Shown one piece after another: positions 1 through 10,014 of a stretch of 64,000 nucleotides of DNA. Made by a program: the position numbers and the translations under genes. Source of the stretch: Siphlonurus alternatus (Eukaryota; Arthropoda; Insecta; Ephemeroptera; Siphlonuridae). Below the pieces are notes generated by a model that was given only the letters and a program-made list of their open reading frames with translations, was not told the origin of the DNA and searched no databases. The stretch spans positions 11,894,387 through 11,958,386 of the forward strand of contig OX463786.1 of assembly GCA_949825025.1 (NCBI GenBank), read 5' to 3'. Position 1 is the stretch's first letter. Each line of letters starts with the position of its first letter.

Positions 1-33
1 TTTGTTCTGGGCTACATCCCTTGAGTTTGTACC

Positions 34-172
34 TCGGGTTATAAGGAAGGATTTAATACGTGTCACATCATTTGCTGAGGTGAGACTGAGGGAACCGTGG
101 AAAATCTCAGTTAGGACGGACACTTTTACTTTAGAGCACGTTATCCCTAAAAAAAGTTCCCCACTCCTCTGT
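34..172 (-). repeat. SINE body fragment (5S-SINE type core)
   Basis: The stretch with gaggtgagactgagggaacc followed by a cctcagt..gacggac-like segment matches the body of the 5S-headed SINEs at 19.1, 35.5 and 36.5 kb in the same order. No 5S head is visible here, so this is a decayed or 5'-truncated copy. Outer limits are approximate. Confidence 0.55.
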
Positions 173-194
173 ATTAAACTATGAGATAAAGACG

Positions 195-417
195 CTTTTC
201 CATGGAGCGATGTCACGCGAGGCTTAATTGGTGGGGCGAGAAAAGCGCACTTGCAGTAAAATCGTATGGCAGCCATATTAGTGAGGAAAATTCGCTTTCC
301 CGTAGCGATTTAATCACGCCGTGATTTTTCCTCGCCAAAATATGGCCGCCATACGGTTTCACAGCAAGTGCGCTTTTCTCACCCCGCCAAGCCTCACGTG
401 AAATCGCTCCATGGAAA
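195..417. repeat. Fold-back element with ttttccatggagcgat termini
   Basis: The left arm (cttttccatggagcgat, then gcgagaaaagcgcacttgc and cgtatggcagccatatt) reappears inverted on the right (aatatggccgccatacg, gcaagtgcgcttttctc, atcgctccatggaaa). The arms are about 100 bp with a very short loop. It is a MITE-like hairpin and the only copy seen in this window. It lies in what should be the intron after the exon at 509-576. Confidence 0.8.
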
Positions 418-508
418 TGCAGCTTAAAGCTTGTATACAAAAACGCATTTACGATACTCTGAGTTGTACAGTACTAGAGAGGGAAAGTTTCTGAGGTAAG
501 AAGTGTAC

Positions 509-576
509 CTTGAAATGAGCTCTGAGTTGTTGATCCTCAGTTCTGATATCATCTTCTCCTGCAGATCAGCCACATT
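509..576 (-). CDS. Secreted coiled-coil protein, coding exon 3 (partial gene)
   Basis: On the minus strand an acceptor (ttggacag) opens a 68-nt frame reading NVADLQEKMISELRINNSEL and then IS plus two bases, followed by a donor GTACAC. It is in frame with the 48-nt exon at 3382-3429. The sequence is helical and heptad-like, continuing the coiled coil begun upstream. The next exon must lie beyond the left edge, so the C-terminal domain and the protein's identity are unknown. A lectin or fibrinogen-like secreted protein would fit this architecture, but nothing here proves it. Confidence 0.6.
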
Positions 577-619
577 CTGTCCAACAAAGCACGAAATCTT
601 AGTAAAGAGATGTAAACAG

Positions 620-771
620 AGGCTGGTCGCAGACAGAATCGCATGATTTCGTATCGTATATGCTGTCGTATGATAAGAAATTTTAGAACCGGTCCAAACG
701 AGAAACTTACGATCGTAAGCTTACGATCGTAGAAATAGCGAAATCATGGGATCCTGTCTGCAACCGGCCTA
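620..771. repeat. Fold-back family E, copy 1
   Basis: Termini ggctggtcgcagacagaatc and (inverted) gatcctgtctgcaaccggcc flank arms with cgcatgatttcg/cgaaatcatg and a perfect central palindrome built on cttacgatcgtaag. The same termini and arm words occur at 34082-34293. Confidence 0.75.
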
Positions 772-776
772 ATTAT

Positions 777-1541
777 AATAAAGTCGTATCGGCTTATCAC
801 TTATCATTGGTTTGACGTCACGAACCTTTTTCTTTGCCCTACAATACAATACTACTGAGAGTGTCATGTGGCGTCAAATCAAAGATAAGTGGAGACGACT
901 ATATGGGTCCGAAATGTAAACTTTAATCTAATTAAAATATATTTGTACACATAAAGCAGTTTCTTGTAAGGGTTAGGTTCAAGTTTTTTTTTAACGTTTT
1001 TAAAATATATTTCCCCCCTGCATTTTCCTCCATGGGAATTAAATGAAGTTGACATACAATGTAGGTAGTACACACGTCGTCTTGAAAAACTTCCCACTTG
1101 CAGCCATGTTAATCAACATATCCTGCGTTATTCTTACGGGATTGATGATTAACAAGGCAGCAAAGTGAAATTTTCCAAGGCAACAACTGTACTTATCAAT
1201 GAATTGATATGCATTCTCTTGTCAATGTTTTTTTGCAGTACACAGGATCCAGCGTAAAATGGTATATGTTATTAAATTTTAAACTCCCTAACTTTCTATG
1301 TGATAAAGGGTTTCAACGTTTCAATTAACATTAAAATAGCCATTTTATCAATTGATAGCGTTCCCCCCCCCCTTGCCGATATAAGAGCATGGACATTATC
1401 ATCATACGATACAAAGTTCAACGCCACAAGAAAGAAAAAAATGCATGACACGAATTATATTATGTATTTTTTAACGTCTGTTAAAAAGAAATAAAATTTA
1501 AAATGAACTTGTTTACTCTCCTTATTTAAAAAAAAAAAAAG
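777..1541. other. Intronic DNA without recognised features
   Basis: AT-rich sequence between exons 2 and 3 of the left-edge secreted-protein gene. I see no exon, RNA gene or clear repeat pair here, apart from short homopolymers and a C10 run near 1363. Confidence 0.4.
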
Positions 1542-1686
1542 GCACGATTCACGAAGCAGTTAGCCAGAGGTTTCTAACCACGTTTAACTGTGTGGTTTAA
1601 TACGTAAAACAGGTATAGTTAAACGTGGTTACGCTAAACGTTGTTAGAAACCTCAAACCTGGCTAACTTCTTCGTGAATCGCGCCC
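1542..1686. repeat. Fold-back family A, copy 1
   Basis: Termini gcacgattcacgaagcagtt and the inverted ttcttcgtgaatcgcgccc enclose arms with ggtttctaaccacgtttaac and its complement. About 145 bp, MITE-like. Further copies lie at 4.46, 26.9, 46.9 and 48.8 kb. Confidence 0.85.
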
Positions 1687-2044
1687 AATTTTTTTTTAAC
1701 TAAAATGTATATGGTTAGTTAGTATTCTTTACTATAATAATTTAATTAATTTTAACAATTTTATTTAATATTCTGAATAAATTAATTGAATTAAAATATA
1801 ACTTGTATTTATTATTCCATAAAACGTTAACTTTTGCAAGGTAAATTTCAAATGCACAAAGTTATCTTATAAAAGTTACATGGCCGCCATTTTGTTGAAC
1901 TCCTGCAGAATCTATGCAACTATTCTAGCAGTTAAGTAGTGCGGGGTAGTTTTCACCACTTTAGAAGGGGTGAATAAAATTAATTTTTTGTAAATATGTT
2001 TCAATGTAAAATAGTTTAATATGTTAAATGTTTTAATGTATTTA

Positions 2045-2508
2045 AATGGACAATTTGCATCAACTTTTTTTAGTAGCTCAATCGAAAGAGGAGGTCGAAA
2101 AATACACCTGTGAATTTTATGCGATTTTTATTCGTATACTGCATCATGATTTTCATGGCTAAAAGAGAGGTCACGTGACCTGGAGCCGGCGCCCGTGTCG
2201 CCCGTGACGTCATTGAACTGTCTGGTCAAGCAAACGATTGTCTATATAACGCTTGTAAACAATAAATTAATTGTTGCTTGTTTCCATAGCAACGTGGTTG
2301 TTTGCAAGCGTTATAAAGTCGATCGTTTGTTTGTTTGACGGAACAGTTAAGTGACGTCACGGGCGACACGGGCGCCGGCTTTAGGTCACGTGACCTCTCT
2401 TTTAGCCATGATGCAGTACGAATAAAAATCGCATAAAATTCACAGGTGTATTTTTCGACCTCCTCTTTCGATTGAGCTACTAAAAAAAGTTGATGCAAAT
2501 TGTCCATT
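2045..2508. repeat. Fold-back family C, copy 1
   Basis: A 464-bp near-palindrome with termini aatggacaatttgcatcaac and gttgatgcaaattgtccatt. The arms contain ctcaatcgaaagaggaggtc, a TGACGTCA palindrome on each side (near 2205 and 2352) and a loop with gttgcttgtttccatagcaa. The 93-codon frame within it is a by-product of the palindrome. The same family is at 27418-27881, and its terminal module recurs on three family B copies. Confidence 0.85.
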
Positions 2509-2841
2509 GTGAATTTAAAATGTTGATAATAATAATAAAATATAATTTGATATTGTGGAGTATATTTATAAATATATCTTAATTTTGTACAAAAGAAGAA
2601 GAATGTCTATAATTAGATCTATGGATAGTATAGATAAATATACTTCAATAGAATTTTGAATAATTAAAGCAATAAAAGCAAAACAAAAATTCCCTTTGAT
2701 AAATTAAAGTTAATTGCACTTATTATAATTATTTTCTATAAGGTTAATTCGTGAAATTAGTCAACATATTCAGCATTAAAACGCAAGGTAACAGCCATAG
2801 CATATTTTTTTGTTATATATTACTTCTTTCATCATCCTAAC

Positions 2842-3139
2842 GGAGTATCGACCTCAATTTTTTTTTATTACAAAAATGAATAAAGGGTGTAAAGTTATGC
2901 TAACCTGATTTTTTTCAGATTTCTTAGATTATTAAAAAAAAAATTAAAGTCCTTTTTGTTAACGTTACGTGGCGGCATAGCAAGTCCTATCTTTTTGCCT
3001 CGTGACGTCACAAAAAGAACTTTCAATATTTTTTTAAAAATACTTCCACGGCTCTAAAAATATGAAAAAATTCAAGGTAGCATAACTTTTCACCCTCTAT
3101 CCGTTTCTGTAATAAAAAAAATTGAGGTCGATACTCCAT
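2842..3139. repeat. Fold-back family B, copy 1
   Basis: Starts ggagtatcgacctcaatttt and ends with the inverted aattgaggtcgatactccat. Inner arm words are gctaacctgatttttttcag on the left and the complementary form on the right. A TGACGTCA palindrome lies near 3004. It sits in the intron before exon 3 of the left-edge gene. Confidence 0.85.
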
Positions 3140-3381
3140 TTTAGGGTGACGAATTTTAGTCTTTTCCTTCCACCTTCTCTCCATCCCTGTCCACATATGG
3201 AGGTTATCAAGTAAGACAAACGAAAAATTAACTAAAAATCAGTTAAAATGGCCCCACCTTGCCTCTGATATATGGTCCTCTTTATCTGGACTACTGAACA
3301 ATTTACCTAACCTCAAGGCTCTACATGGTGCGTGAACAATTATTATTAATTGTGTGATGTGTAAATTATTTACAGACTTAC

Positions 3382-3429
3382 CTGCTGACTAATAAGATTC
3401 TTCAATGGAGCCAAAGATCGAACTATGCT
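3382..3429 (-). CDS. Secreted coiled-coil protein, coding exon 2
   Basis: A 48-nt, phase 0-0 exon with acceptor TTATTTCAG and donor GTAAGTCTG. It encodes SIVRSLAPLKNLISQQ. Both candidate first exons (4224-4322 and 6326-6433) end in codons for ELK at a phase-0 donor, so either can splice here and give ...QELK-SIVRSL... or ...TELK-SIVRSL.... The hydrophobic spacing suggests a coiled coil. The family is not recognised. Confidence 0.65.
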
Positions 3430-3582
3430 CTGAAATAACAAAAAAAAATAATTAAAATTACAATGTATTTTATTTTTAAGGATTATTATGGGAGTCTTAA
3501 ATTACCCCTCGGTTATTTAATAAATAATAAAGGTTTTTGTTATTGAGAGTATATATTATGAATATTATGAACATTCTGGATG

Positions 3583-3692
3583 CAATTCACGCTGGGAGTT
3601 TCCAGTTTTTTCCAGCCTAAATCATTGGCACAAAACACGCGGTTCGTAAGATAAGTGGATAAATTTCTAGATAACTCCATCGTGAATCATGC
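3583..3692. repeat. Possible degenerate family A relic
   Basis: The words tgcaattcacgctgggagtt and actccatcgtgaatcatgccc resemble family A termini in opposite orientation, but the inner arms have decayed beyond recognition. Confidence 0.3.
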
Positions 3693-4223
3693 CCACCACT
3701 TTGTTTTCTATTAATGACTTCCTGTAATGGAAAATGAAATAAAATGTTATGAAAATGTATAATATTTAACAAAATTTCACATGAATGCATTACTTGTAAC
3801 TAATTTTTATTCCTCCCTACGGTATACTAGGTAACAATACATACTGTATATATATATTTTGTTTTTGTTTTATTTAGCAGACACAGACCGCGAGGGTCCT
3901 GTTATTCTACACAGTAAATATAAATATAAAATGTTTCTGGGCGTTGCTTTGCATTCCACTAAATCCTAAACTTTGGGAACCCTCCATGCTTCTCCCAAAA
4001 CTGTAAATGTAAATAAAAAAAAAAATGTAAGTATTTTTAATTTTGTCTCTTACTGTTATAATAATTGTTTATTGGGTTAAAGATGACATATTTGGGAGAA
4101 AACAAAATAACCCAATTGGTGGCTGAAAAAGGCAAATGGCCATACACAAAATGAGGAACCACCAATGTTATATTATAGTTACAGCCCAAGAATAATGTAT
4201 GCTGTTAGTGTATTTTCCCTTAC

Positions 4224-4322
4224 CTTGAGTTCTTGCAAAGTATCCTCGACTTGGCTAGATGATGAGGGATGTACGGAGACGAGGAGTGCACAAAGACACA
4301 CGAGACAAACACGTCCCAACAT
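4224..4322 (-). CDS. Secreted coiled-coil protein, alternative first coding exon 1b
   Basis: From ATG (4322-4320) this exon encodes 33 residues: a signal peptide MLGRVCLVCLCALLVSVHPS, then a polar stretch ending in QVEDTLQELK, and a strong phase-0 donor (AAG|GTAAGG). The hydrophobic core spans roughly residues 5-17, with cleavage likely near residues 18-22. Eight bases upstream of the ATG there is an acceptor-like CTTGCAG, so a noncoding 5' exon may exist. It probably splices to 3382-3429. It parallels exon 1a at 6326-6433, which has the same role and ends in the same ELK motif. Function unknown. Confidence 0.65.
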
Positions 4323-4459
4323 GGTCAATCCTGCAAGTATTGTGAGACTATGGTATTTTGTTTTAATTAATTCAGAACTATCAGCTGCTTTATTTAGAAA
4401 ACCATAAAAATATATTTAACATAAAAAAGAGTGGAAATTTCTTCAACAAGTAAAAGATT

Positions 4460-4593
4460 GGGCGCTATTTTACGATCAAAGCAGTTAGCCAGGTTTTAAC
4501 CAGCACGTTTAAACTATATACCTGTTTTACGTGTTAAACGTGGTTAATAAGCTAAACGCGGATAAAAACCTGGAAAACTCGTGAATGGCCCCC
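4460..4593. repeat. Fold-back family A, copy 2
   Basis: Termini gggcgctattttacgatc and ctcgtgaatggcccc, with inner arms gcagttagccaggttttaac and the inverted form, mark a diverged family A copy. It lies between the two alternative first exons. Confidence 0.7.
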
Positions 4594-6325
4594 ATTCTCA
4601 CTAAAATATATCAGTCGCATTTTAAATAGACAACATGCATAATTTTGCAGAGGATTTCGAATCAATTTCTATATATTATTTAACCTGCTTGCGCCTTTAA
4701 AATCATGCTGTAATAACACAGCATAACAACGTTTTGCAGCACAATTTTAAGAGTGTTAGAGTTTGTCTACATGTTAATTAATATCCTGTAGTCAAATATG
4801 CAATAAAAATTCATACAGGATTTATATTATTTTTACAATTTCTATTCATACAAAGTTGAACTTCTTCGCAAGAAATCTTTATTTAACTATATATATTTTT
4901 TTTAATAAAATTCTTTCATTAGTATGTATACGCAATCTCTTTTGCCTCTGTCTAATAAAAATTTATCTCACAATGTACTTTAGTTTTCATATTTTTCATT
5001 GTAACTAACTAACCAAAATTATATTAATAATAAAGGAAATGAAATAAAATGTATTTTGTTACAAACCTATCGCTGGAGACACATTAGAACATCCTATTGA
5101 CACACTACAATTCTCTTCACTGAACCTTATCTTTCAATCGTGCTAGTTAAAATATATTTAAACCTTTTAAATCATGACGAAGGCTGACCCTATCTTTTTT
5201 TATTATTTTATAAGATACTCCAATTATATGTAAATAAAGGTCATAGTACATATCTTATATCATTAATATTGAACCATATGTTCATGTACAATTTAATATG
5301 ACATTGAAACATTACATTTAAAACTGTAATACAGTATGTAATAATTTAAACATAAACTGTGTTATACAAAATTATATGGCCGATGTTTCTGTGTGTTTTT
5401 AATATTTCTACAGTATTTATTTTTGAGCAATTAAGTAACTTAAATAATTAAGTAACTTACATTTAGCTTGGCAGCTTCCGCAGCTTGGCTGCATATATTT
5501 GACTATATTAATGCATTACTTATTACTTATTCAGTGTTATATATTTAATAATTAAATTTGTTTTCAATTTTTTTTAATTTTATATCTTTGTAATTAATTT
5601 TTTTATGTGAAATAATATTTGAAAATAATAAATAAAATTTTAATTGTATTTTTATATAGTTTTATTAAAAGTATAGTCCTGACATTAAAAGATAAATTAT
5701 TAACTTATTCTATAAAAATGTACAAATCTTTTCATAATAAATGTTCAAATTCTTACAATGATCAATTGACACAAGATTGTTTCTAAACTCCCTGATATGT
5801 ATATTTTACAGTTAATTAACATCCTATGTACTTGCATGGACAAAAAGTCAATGGAATGTAGAAATTGTACCAGAATATGCGAATAGAGCACATGCCATAC
5901 AAGCAAAGAGAAGGTATCGTTTTTAATATCCTAGGTATAGAGTTGTTTGCTGTTTTTGTTTACGAGGAAAAATAGCATAGCAGGTATACGGACGGTCAGG
6001 AGGGTAGAAAAGAGAAAGTGGAGGTCCAGCTACTATGGCATTAGATAGGAGAAATGACAAAAAAAAAATTGAAATAAAATAGTTTTGATTGTTCTTTAAT
6101 GATGCGATTTTTTTATGCTATATCTATCGTTTATTGGTGTATTTTTACAATTTTTTAAACCTGATTTATTTTGTTTAATAAAGTGAAAAAAAAAATCAAT
6201 ATGTAATTTGTTTATATACTAGTCTGTGCATTCTGGTCCTCCATAGGACAGCCTAACTTACAGAGCTAGGGGCATGACGTCAGCGCAATCAGCTCTATAT
6301 ATACATAATAAAATAGAGTATTTAC
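4594..6325. other. Gap between alternative first exons
   Basis: AT-rich intronic or intergenic DNA. Apart from the candidate noncoding exon near 5.1 kb I see no supported coding exon and no repeat family. Confidence 0.35.
5067..5123 (-). promoter_or_regulatory. Candidate promoter and noncoding first exon for exon 1b
   Basis: On the minus strand an initiator-like TTCAGTG (A near 5121) follows AAGATAAG, and about 50 nt later there is a donor-like CGATAG|GTTTGT. Together with the acceptor-like CTTGCAG just before the ATG of exon 1b this suggests a noncoding first exon. It is weak evidence and no conservation can be checked here. Confidence 0.25.
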
Positions 6326-6433
6326 CTTCAGCTCTGTCACTTCAGGTGAAGGATGATTTCCAAGGACATTTTGCTCACAGGACGAAGACACGAACAAAAT
6401 AAACAGACACAACAGAGCAGCGTGTCCCGACAT
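6326..6433 (-). CDS. Secreted coiled-coil protein, alternative first coding exon 1a
   Basis: Encodes 36 residues from ATG (6433-6431): signal peptide MSGHAALLCLFILFVSSSC, then EQNVLGNHPSPEVTELK and a phase-0 donor (AAG|GTAAAT). The upstream in-frame TTG is not needed, since the ATG directly precedes a standard hydrophobic signal core at residues 5-16. A TATA-like box lies about 40 nt upstream. Because it ends in the same ELK motif and phase as exon 1b, it is best read as an alternative first exon of the same gene. A tandem paralogue whose later exons are lost or unseen is the other option. Confidence 0.65.
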
Positions 6434-6470
6434 GTTAATTGAGACTGTCAAGACTTGACGCGAAGCTCGC

Positions 6471-6477
6471 TCTTATA
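6471..6477 (-). promoter_or_regulatory. TATA-like box for exon 1a
   Basis: TATAAGA on the minus strand, about 30 nt upstream of a pyrimidine-rich tgacagtctc start region and about 38 nt upstream of the ATG. Spacing fits a focused core promoter with a very short 5' UTR. Confidence 0.5.
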
Positions 6478-6954
6478 CGATAAAGGTCATTGAACTAGCA
6501 ATTAAAGCTAAATAAATTTCAATTGACCTTCAGAACATAAATAAAAGACGCTCGCCACAAAGATTCTCTTAAAGTCGACTTTGTACAGTGCAAAATCTAA
6601 GGATTTGAAGCTGCATGAGACCTTGAATTTGTACGTGATTGTTGCTCCATAAAAAGAAAATCAAATTTATTTGTTAATACCAAAAAGAAAGTGAATGCCT
6701 TTTGGTCTCCTTGTTAATTTCTGAGTTTAGAAATTTTAGTAAATTCTGTACATTAAGTTTTCAATGTAAATAAAAAAGAACTTCTGGTTGTAATATAATG
6801 TTAGTTTGACAATATATATCAATATCTGTATATTTTATTCCATTAATAATGAATGTTAACGGAAGAGGTTTAATTGCAACAATCTGGGCCATCGCCACTT
6901 AGCATAAGAGTAAAATACGCGTGTTTATAATAATTATAAGATAAAAAGGAGTCT

Positions 6955-7500
6955 ACGTCAAAAGAACGAAAAATAAAAGAACAAAAACAATTTATACGAA
7001 TTAAGGCATATATATTACACCGAAAACAAAAAGGACGAAAGTAATTTAACACAAAACCATTTTATACGAAAATATAATTAACCGAAATGGAAAATGTGCG
7101 AATGCATTTATAACGAAACTTAAAAAGCACGAAAGCATTTACATCGAAAACATTTTAGCCGAATTCAAAAATCACGAAAACCATTTGGCCGATAGTTATT
7201 TGAACAAATTGAAAAACAACGAAAGTAAATTAGAACGAAACATTTAAAACGAAATAAAAAAATCACGAAAACAATTTGAGATTTGACCGAAAGTTATTTG
7301 AACGAAAACATTTAATACGAATAAAAAAATAACGAAAACAATTTGACCGAAAGTTATTTGAACGGAAACATTTAAGACGAATAAAAAAATAACGAAAACA
7401 ATTTGACCGAAAGTTATTTGAACGAAAACATTTAAAACGAATGGAAAAATCACGAATACAATTTGAACGAACGCTATTTGACCGAAATAAAAAACACCGA
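6955..7500. repeat. Degenerate CGAA-periodic tandem repeat
   Basis: CGAA or CGAAA recurs roughly every 10-20 bp across the block. Between about 7264 and 7470 it resolves into three near-identical units of about 60 bp built from aacgaaaacaatttgaccga and aagttatttgaacgaaaaca. The open frame across it repeats FVQITFGQIVFVI only because of this. The right part doubles as the outer left arm of the palindrome at 7400-8880. Confidence 0.75.
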
Positions 7501-8880
7501 CGAAGAAAAATATTAATAAAAATTATATCAATATTATTTGAAAAAAAAAAAAATTGTAAATAATTGAAACGAATGCAATAAAGAACAATACAGACTGAGC
7601 CAGAAATGGTGTTCCGAACCCATGCTAAAATTTGGGCAGGTTAACTTTGAGCTAGAAATTTGAAATTTGGCATACGTAAAGCCAAGGGTTCCAAGTTCTT
7701 TTGACATGTGTTAAACAATTTTTAAAATTAATATTTCCTACCGTTTTAGGGGTGGATTCACGATTTGCATTACTTCCTTATGGGATTTCCATGTTAAATT
7801 AAGTTGATAGAAAAATTTTAGCTGATTTGCACCAAAATTAGTTTTTAAGGTTTTCAGAACACGCTGTATTTAATGGTACGTGTTTCACCCCTAAAAATTA
7901 AATCGTTAACTTGCTCCGATTCAAAAAAATTAAATATCGATCGGTTTCTGGGGTTAGAAAAATAAGCCCGTTTCAGTGGCATAATCAAAATTTTGATAGC
8001 ATCATTTTTTTCACGTAGTAAAGGTCATTATCTCATTAGGGGTTGTTTTCACCACTTTTTAAATTACACCATTAAATTCACCTTAAAAACTAGTTTTGGT
8101 GCAAATCAGATAAAATTTTTCTATCAACTTAAGGGTAAGGTAACGCCACCATCGTTAAAAAAAATCCCTCTCACAAAAATTCTGAAAAAAATTTAAAATG
8201 TTCTCCTCTATACCCCCTATCAGTACCTAAAATATCAGGTGTACAAATACGATCTAGTTTTTGAGTTATAAATTTTTAAAGTTGACTACTTTAACATGGA
8301 GAAATGAAACTCCCATGTTAAATTGGTCAACTTTAAAAATTCATAACTCAAAAACTAGATCGTATTTGTATACCTGATATTTTAGCTACTGATAGGGGGT
8401 GTAGAGGAGAACATTTTAAATTTTTTTCAGAATTTTTGTGAGAGTTTTTTTTTTTAACATTGGTGGCGTTACCTTACCCTTAATACTTAATTTAACATGG
8501 ATATATCCCATAAGGAATCCACCCCTAAAACGGAAGAAATATATTAATTTTAAAAATTGTTTAACACATGTCAAAAGAACTTGGAACCCTTGGCTTTACG
8601 TATGCCAAATTTCAAATTTCTAGCTCAAAGTTAACCTGCCCAAATTTTAGCATGGGTTCGGAACACCATTTCTGGCTCAGTCTGTATTGTTCTTTATTGC
8701 ATTCGTTTCAATTATTTACAATTTTTTTTTTTTTTCAATTAATATTGATATAATTTTTATTAATATTTTTCTTCGTCGGTGGTTTTTATTTCGGTCAAAT
8801 AGAGTTCGTTCAAATTGTATTCGTTATTTTTTTATTCGTTTTAAATGTTTTCGTTCAAATAACTTTCGGTCAAATTGTTC
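7400..8880. repeat. Large fold-back element interrupted by a family D element
   Basis: Left arm 7400 to about 7848 contains cagactgagccagaaatggt and ccaagggttccaagttcttt. The right arm, about 8079 to 8880, contains both inverted. The right arm is split by a family D element (8129-8483). Without it the arms are about 450 bp around a 230-bp loop. No transposase remnant is visible. Confidence 0.85.
8129..8483. repeat. Fold-back family D, copy 1 (nested)
   Basis: TTAAGGGTAAGGTAACGCC and its inverted form bound a 355-bp hairpin centred near 8306 (centre: acatggagaaatgaaactcc, catgttaaattggtc). It lies inside the right arm of the larger palindrome. The uninterrupted left arm shows the pre-insertion sequence had a TTAA at this point. 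Confidence 0.8.
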
Positions 8881-8945
8881 GCTCACTCTACTTTAATAAG
8901 AGGATTAAAATCCAATCAATTTTAATTTTATCTCTTATTTCTGTG

Positions 8946-9337
8946 TTAAGGGTAAGATAACACGAAACATTGATTGTTGTAGTCCCATTTGATTAACATG
9001 AAAACCTTAGCGACCTCATAATAATTCTGAATTTTTTTTTTAGAGAGAGTTCTTTATAGCACCAAAAAAATATAGAAAAAAATTTCAAAACAATCGCTCG
9101 ATACAATTTTTTTAAATTAATTTTTTACATTTTCTGCATAGGGCTTTCCCATGGAGAGCAAACTAAAAAGTTAATTAAAAAAAATTGGCTCGAATAATTG
9201 TTTTGAAATTTTTTCTGCGGCTATTAGATACTAAAATCTCTTTAAAAAAAATTCAGAACATTTGTGAGTTTGCTAAGGTTTACATGTTAATCAAATGGGA
9301 CTACAAAATCAACTTATTCACGTTATCTTACCCTTAA
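8946..9337. repeat. Fold-back family D, copy 2
   Basis: TTAAGGGTAAGATAACACG and the inverted cgttatcttacccttaa bound a 392-bp palindrome. The inner arms include ccatttgattaacatgaaaa and the inverted form. Same inner arm type as the copy at 30537-30930. Confidence 0.8.
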
Positions 9338-9490
9338 ATATTGCTTGGAAATTTATTGACGTGATCTCTTAATTTTTATATTAAAAAAAAAGAAAAACAA
9401 GTAGGGATTAATAGTCTTATCTTCAAGCTTTAGGTTAAGCCTGGAAATTATTCTTCTCTGACTGCTTTTATTTTTTTGTTGAAATTACAT

Positions 9491-9763
9491 TTAAGGTAGA
9501 GATAACACGAATCAGCTGGCCCAATGCTAAAAAATCCCAGTGATGAAAATTATGAAAAAAATTTAAAATGTTCTCCTCTACATCCCCTATCAGTAGGTAA
9601 AATATCAGGTATACAAAAACGAGCTAGTTTTCGAGTTATGAATTTTTAAACTTGACTAATTTAACATAGAGAAATGGAACTTCCATTTTAATTTTTTTTA
9701 TAATTTTCATGAATGGGATTTTTTTAGCATTGGGCCAGCTGATCCGTATTATCTCTACCTTAA
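9491..9763. repeat. Fold-back family D, copy 3
   Basis: TTAAGGTAGAGATAACACG to the inverted attatctctaccttaa, 273 bp, with cagctggcccaatgctaaaa near the left end mirrored on the right. It starts about 117 bp downstream of the PTCD3 stop codon. Confidence 0.8.
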
Positions 9764-9856
9764 ATGAAAATTATTTAACTTCTGTGCATAAACTAATAAG
9801 CTTGAATGACTGCACAATTAATTCTAGAATATAAAGAGGAAAATAATTTTTTACCA

Positions 9857-9862
9857 TTTATT
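9857..9862 (-). terminator. Candidate poly(A) signal of PTCD3
   Basis: AATAAA on the minus strand, 18 nt past the PTCD3 stop codon. If used, the 3' UTR would be under 50 nt. No better hexamer lies between it and the family D element. Confidence 0.4.
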
Positions 9863-9879
9863 AACTAACATACACAATT

Positions 9880-10014
9880 TTAAGCAGTAGATACTCCTAG
9901 CAAAGAATCCAGACGAGATAGCTGATTGGTCGAGAAGGATAACTTTTCTCTCGCCTCATTGGCTAGTATCGCAGCTTCTGGGTAGCCGGCGTCAATCACA
10001 AACTCCAAGCACGC
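9880..10014 (-). CDS. PTCD3: PTCD3 exon 12 (terminal)
   Basis: 135 nt, residues 640-683 and TAA. Starts ACLEFVIDAGYPEAAILANE and ends SRLDSLLGVSTA. It matches the helical C-terminal region of PTCD3 but lacks the acidic-serine tail of the human protein. Confidence 0.93.
   Translation of the reverse strand, partial: ACLEFVIDAGYPEAAILANEAREKLSFSTNQLSRLDSLLGVSTA

Noticed and set aside
5455..5495. Mini-exon with QAAEAAKLN on the minus strand as a second exon for the 6.4-kb signal peptide
   Set aside because: Its phase does not fit the phase-0 donor of exon 1a without a stop or frameshift.
8438..8896. Overlapping plus-strand frames of about 61-69 codons
   Set aside because: They fall in the right arm of the 7.4-8.9 kb palindrome and are low-complexity pyrimidine-rich sequence.
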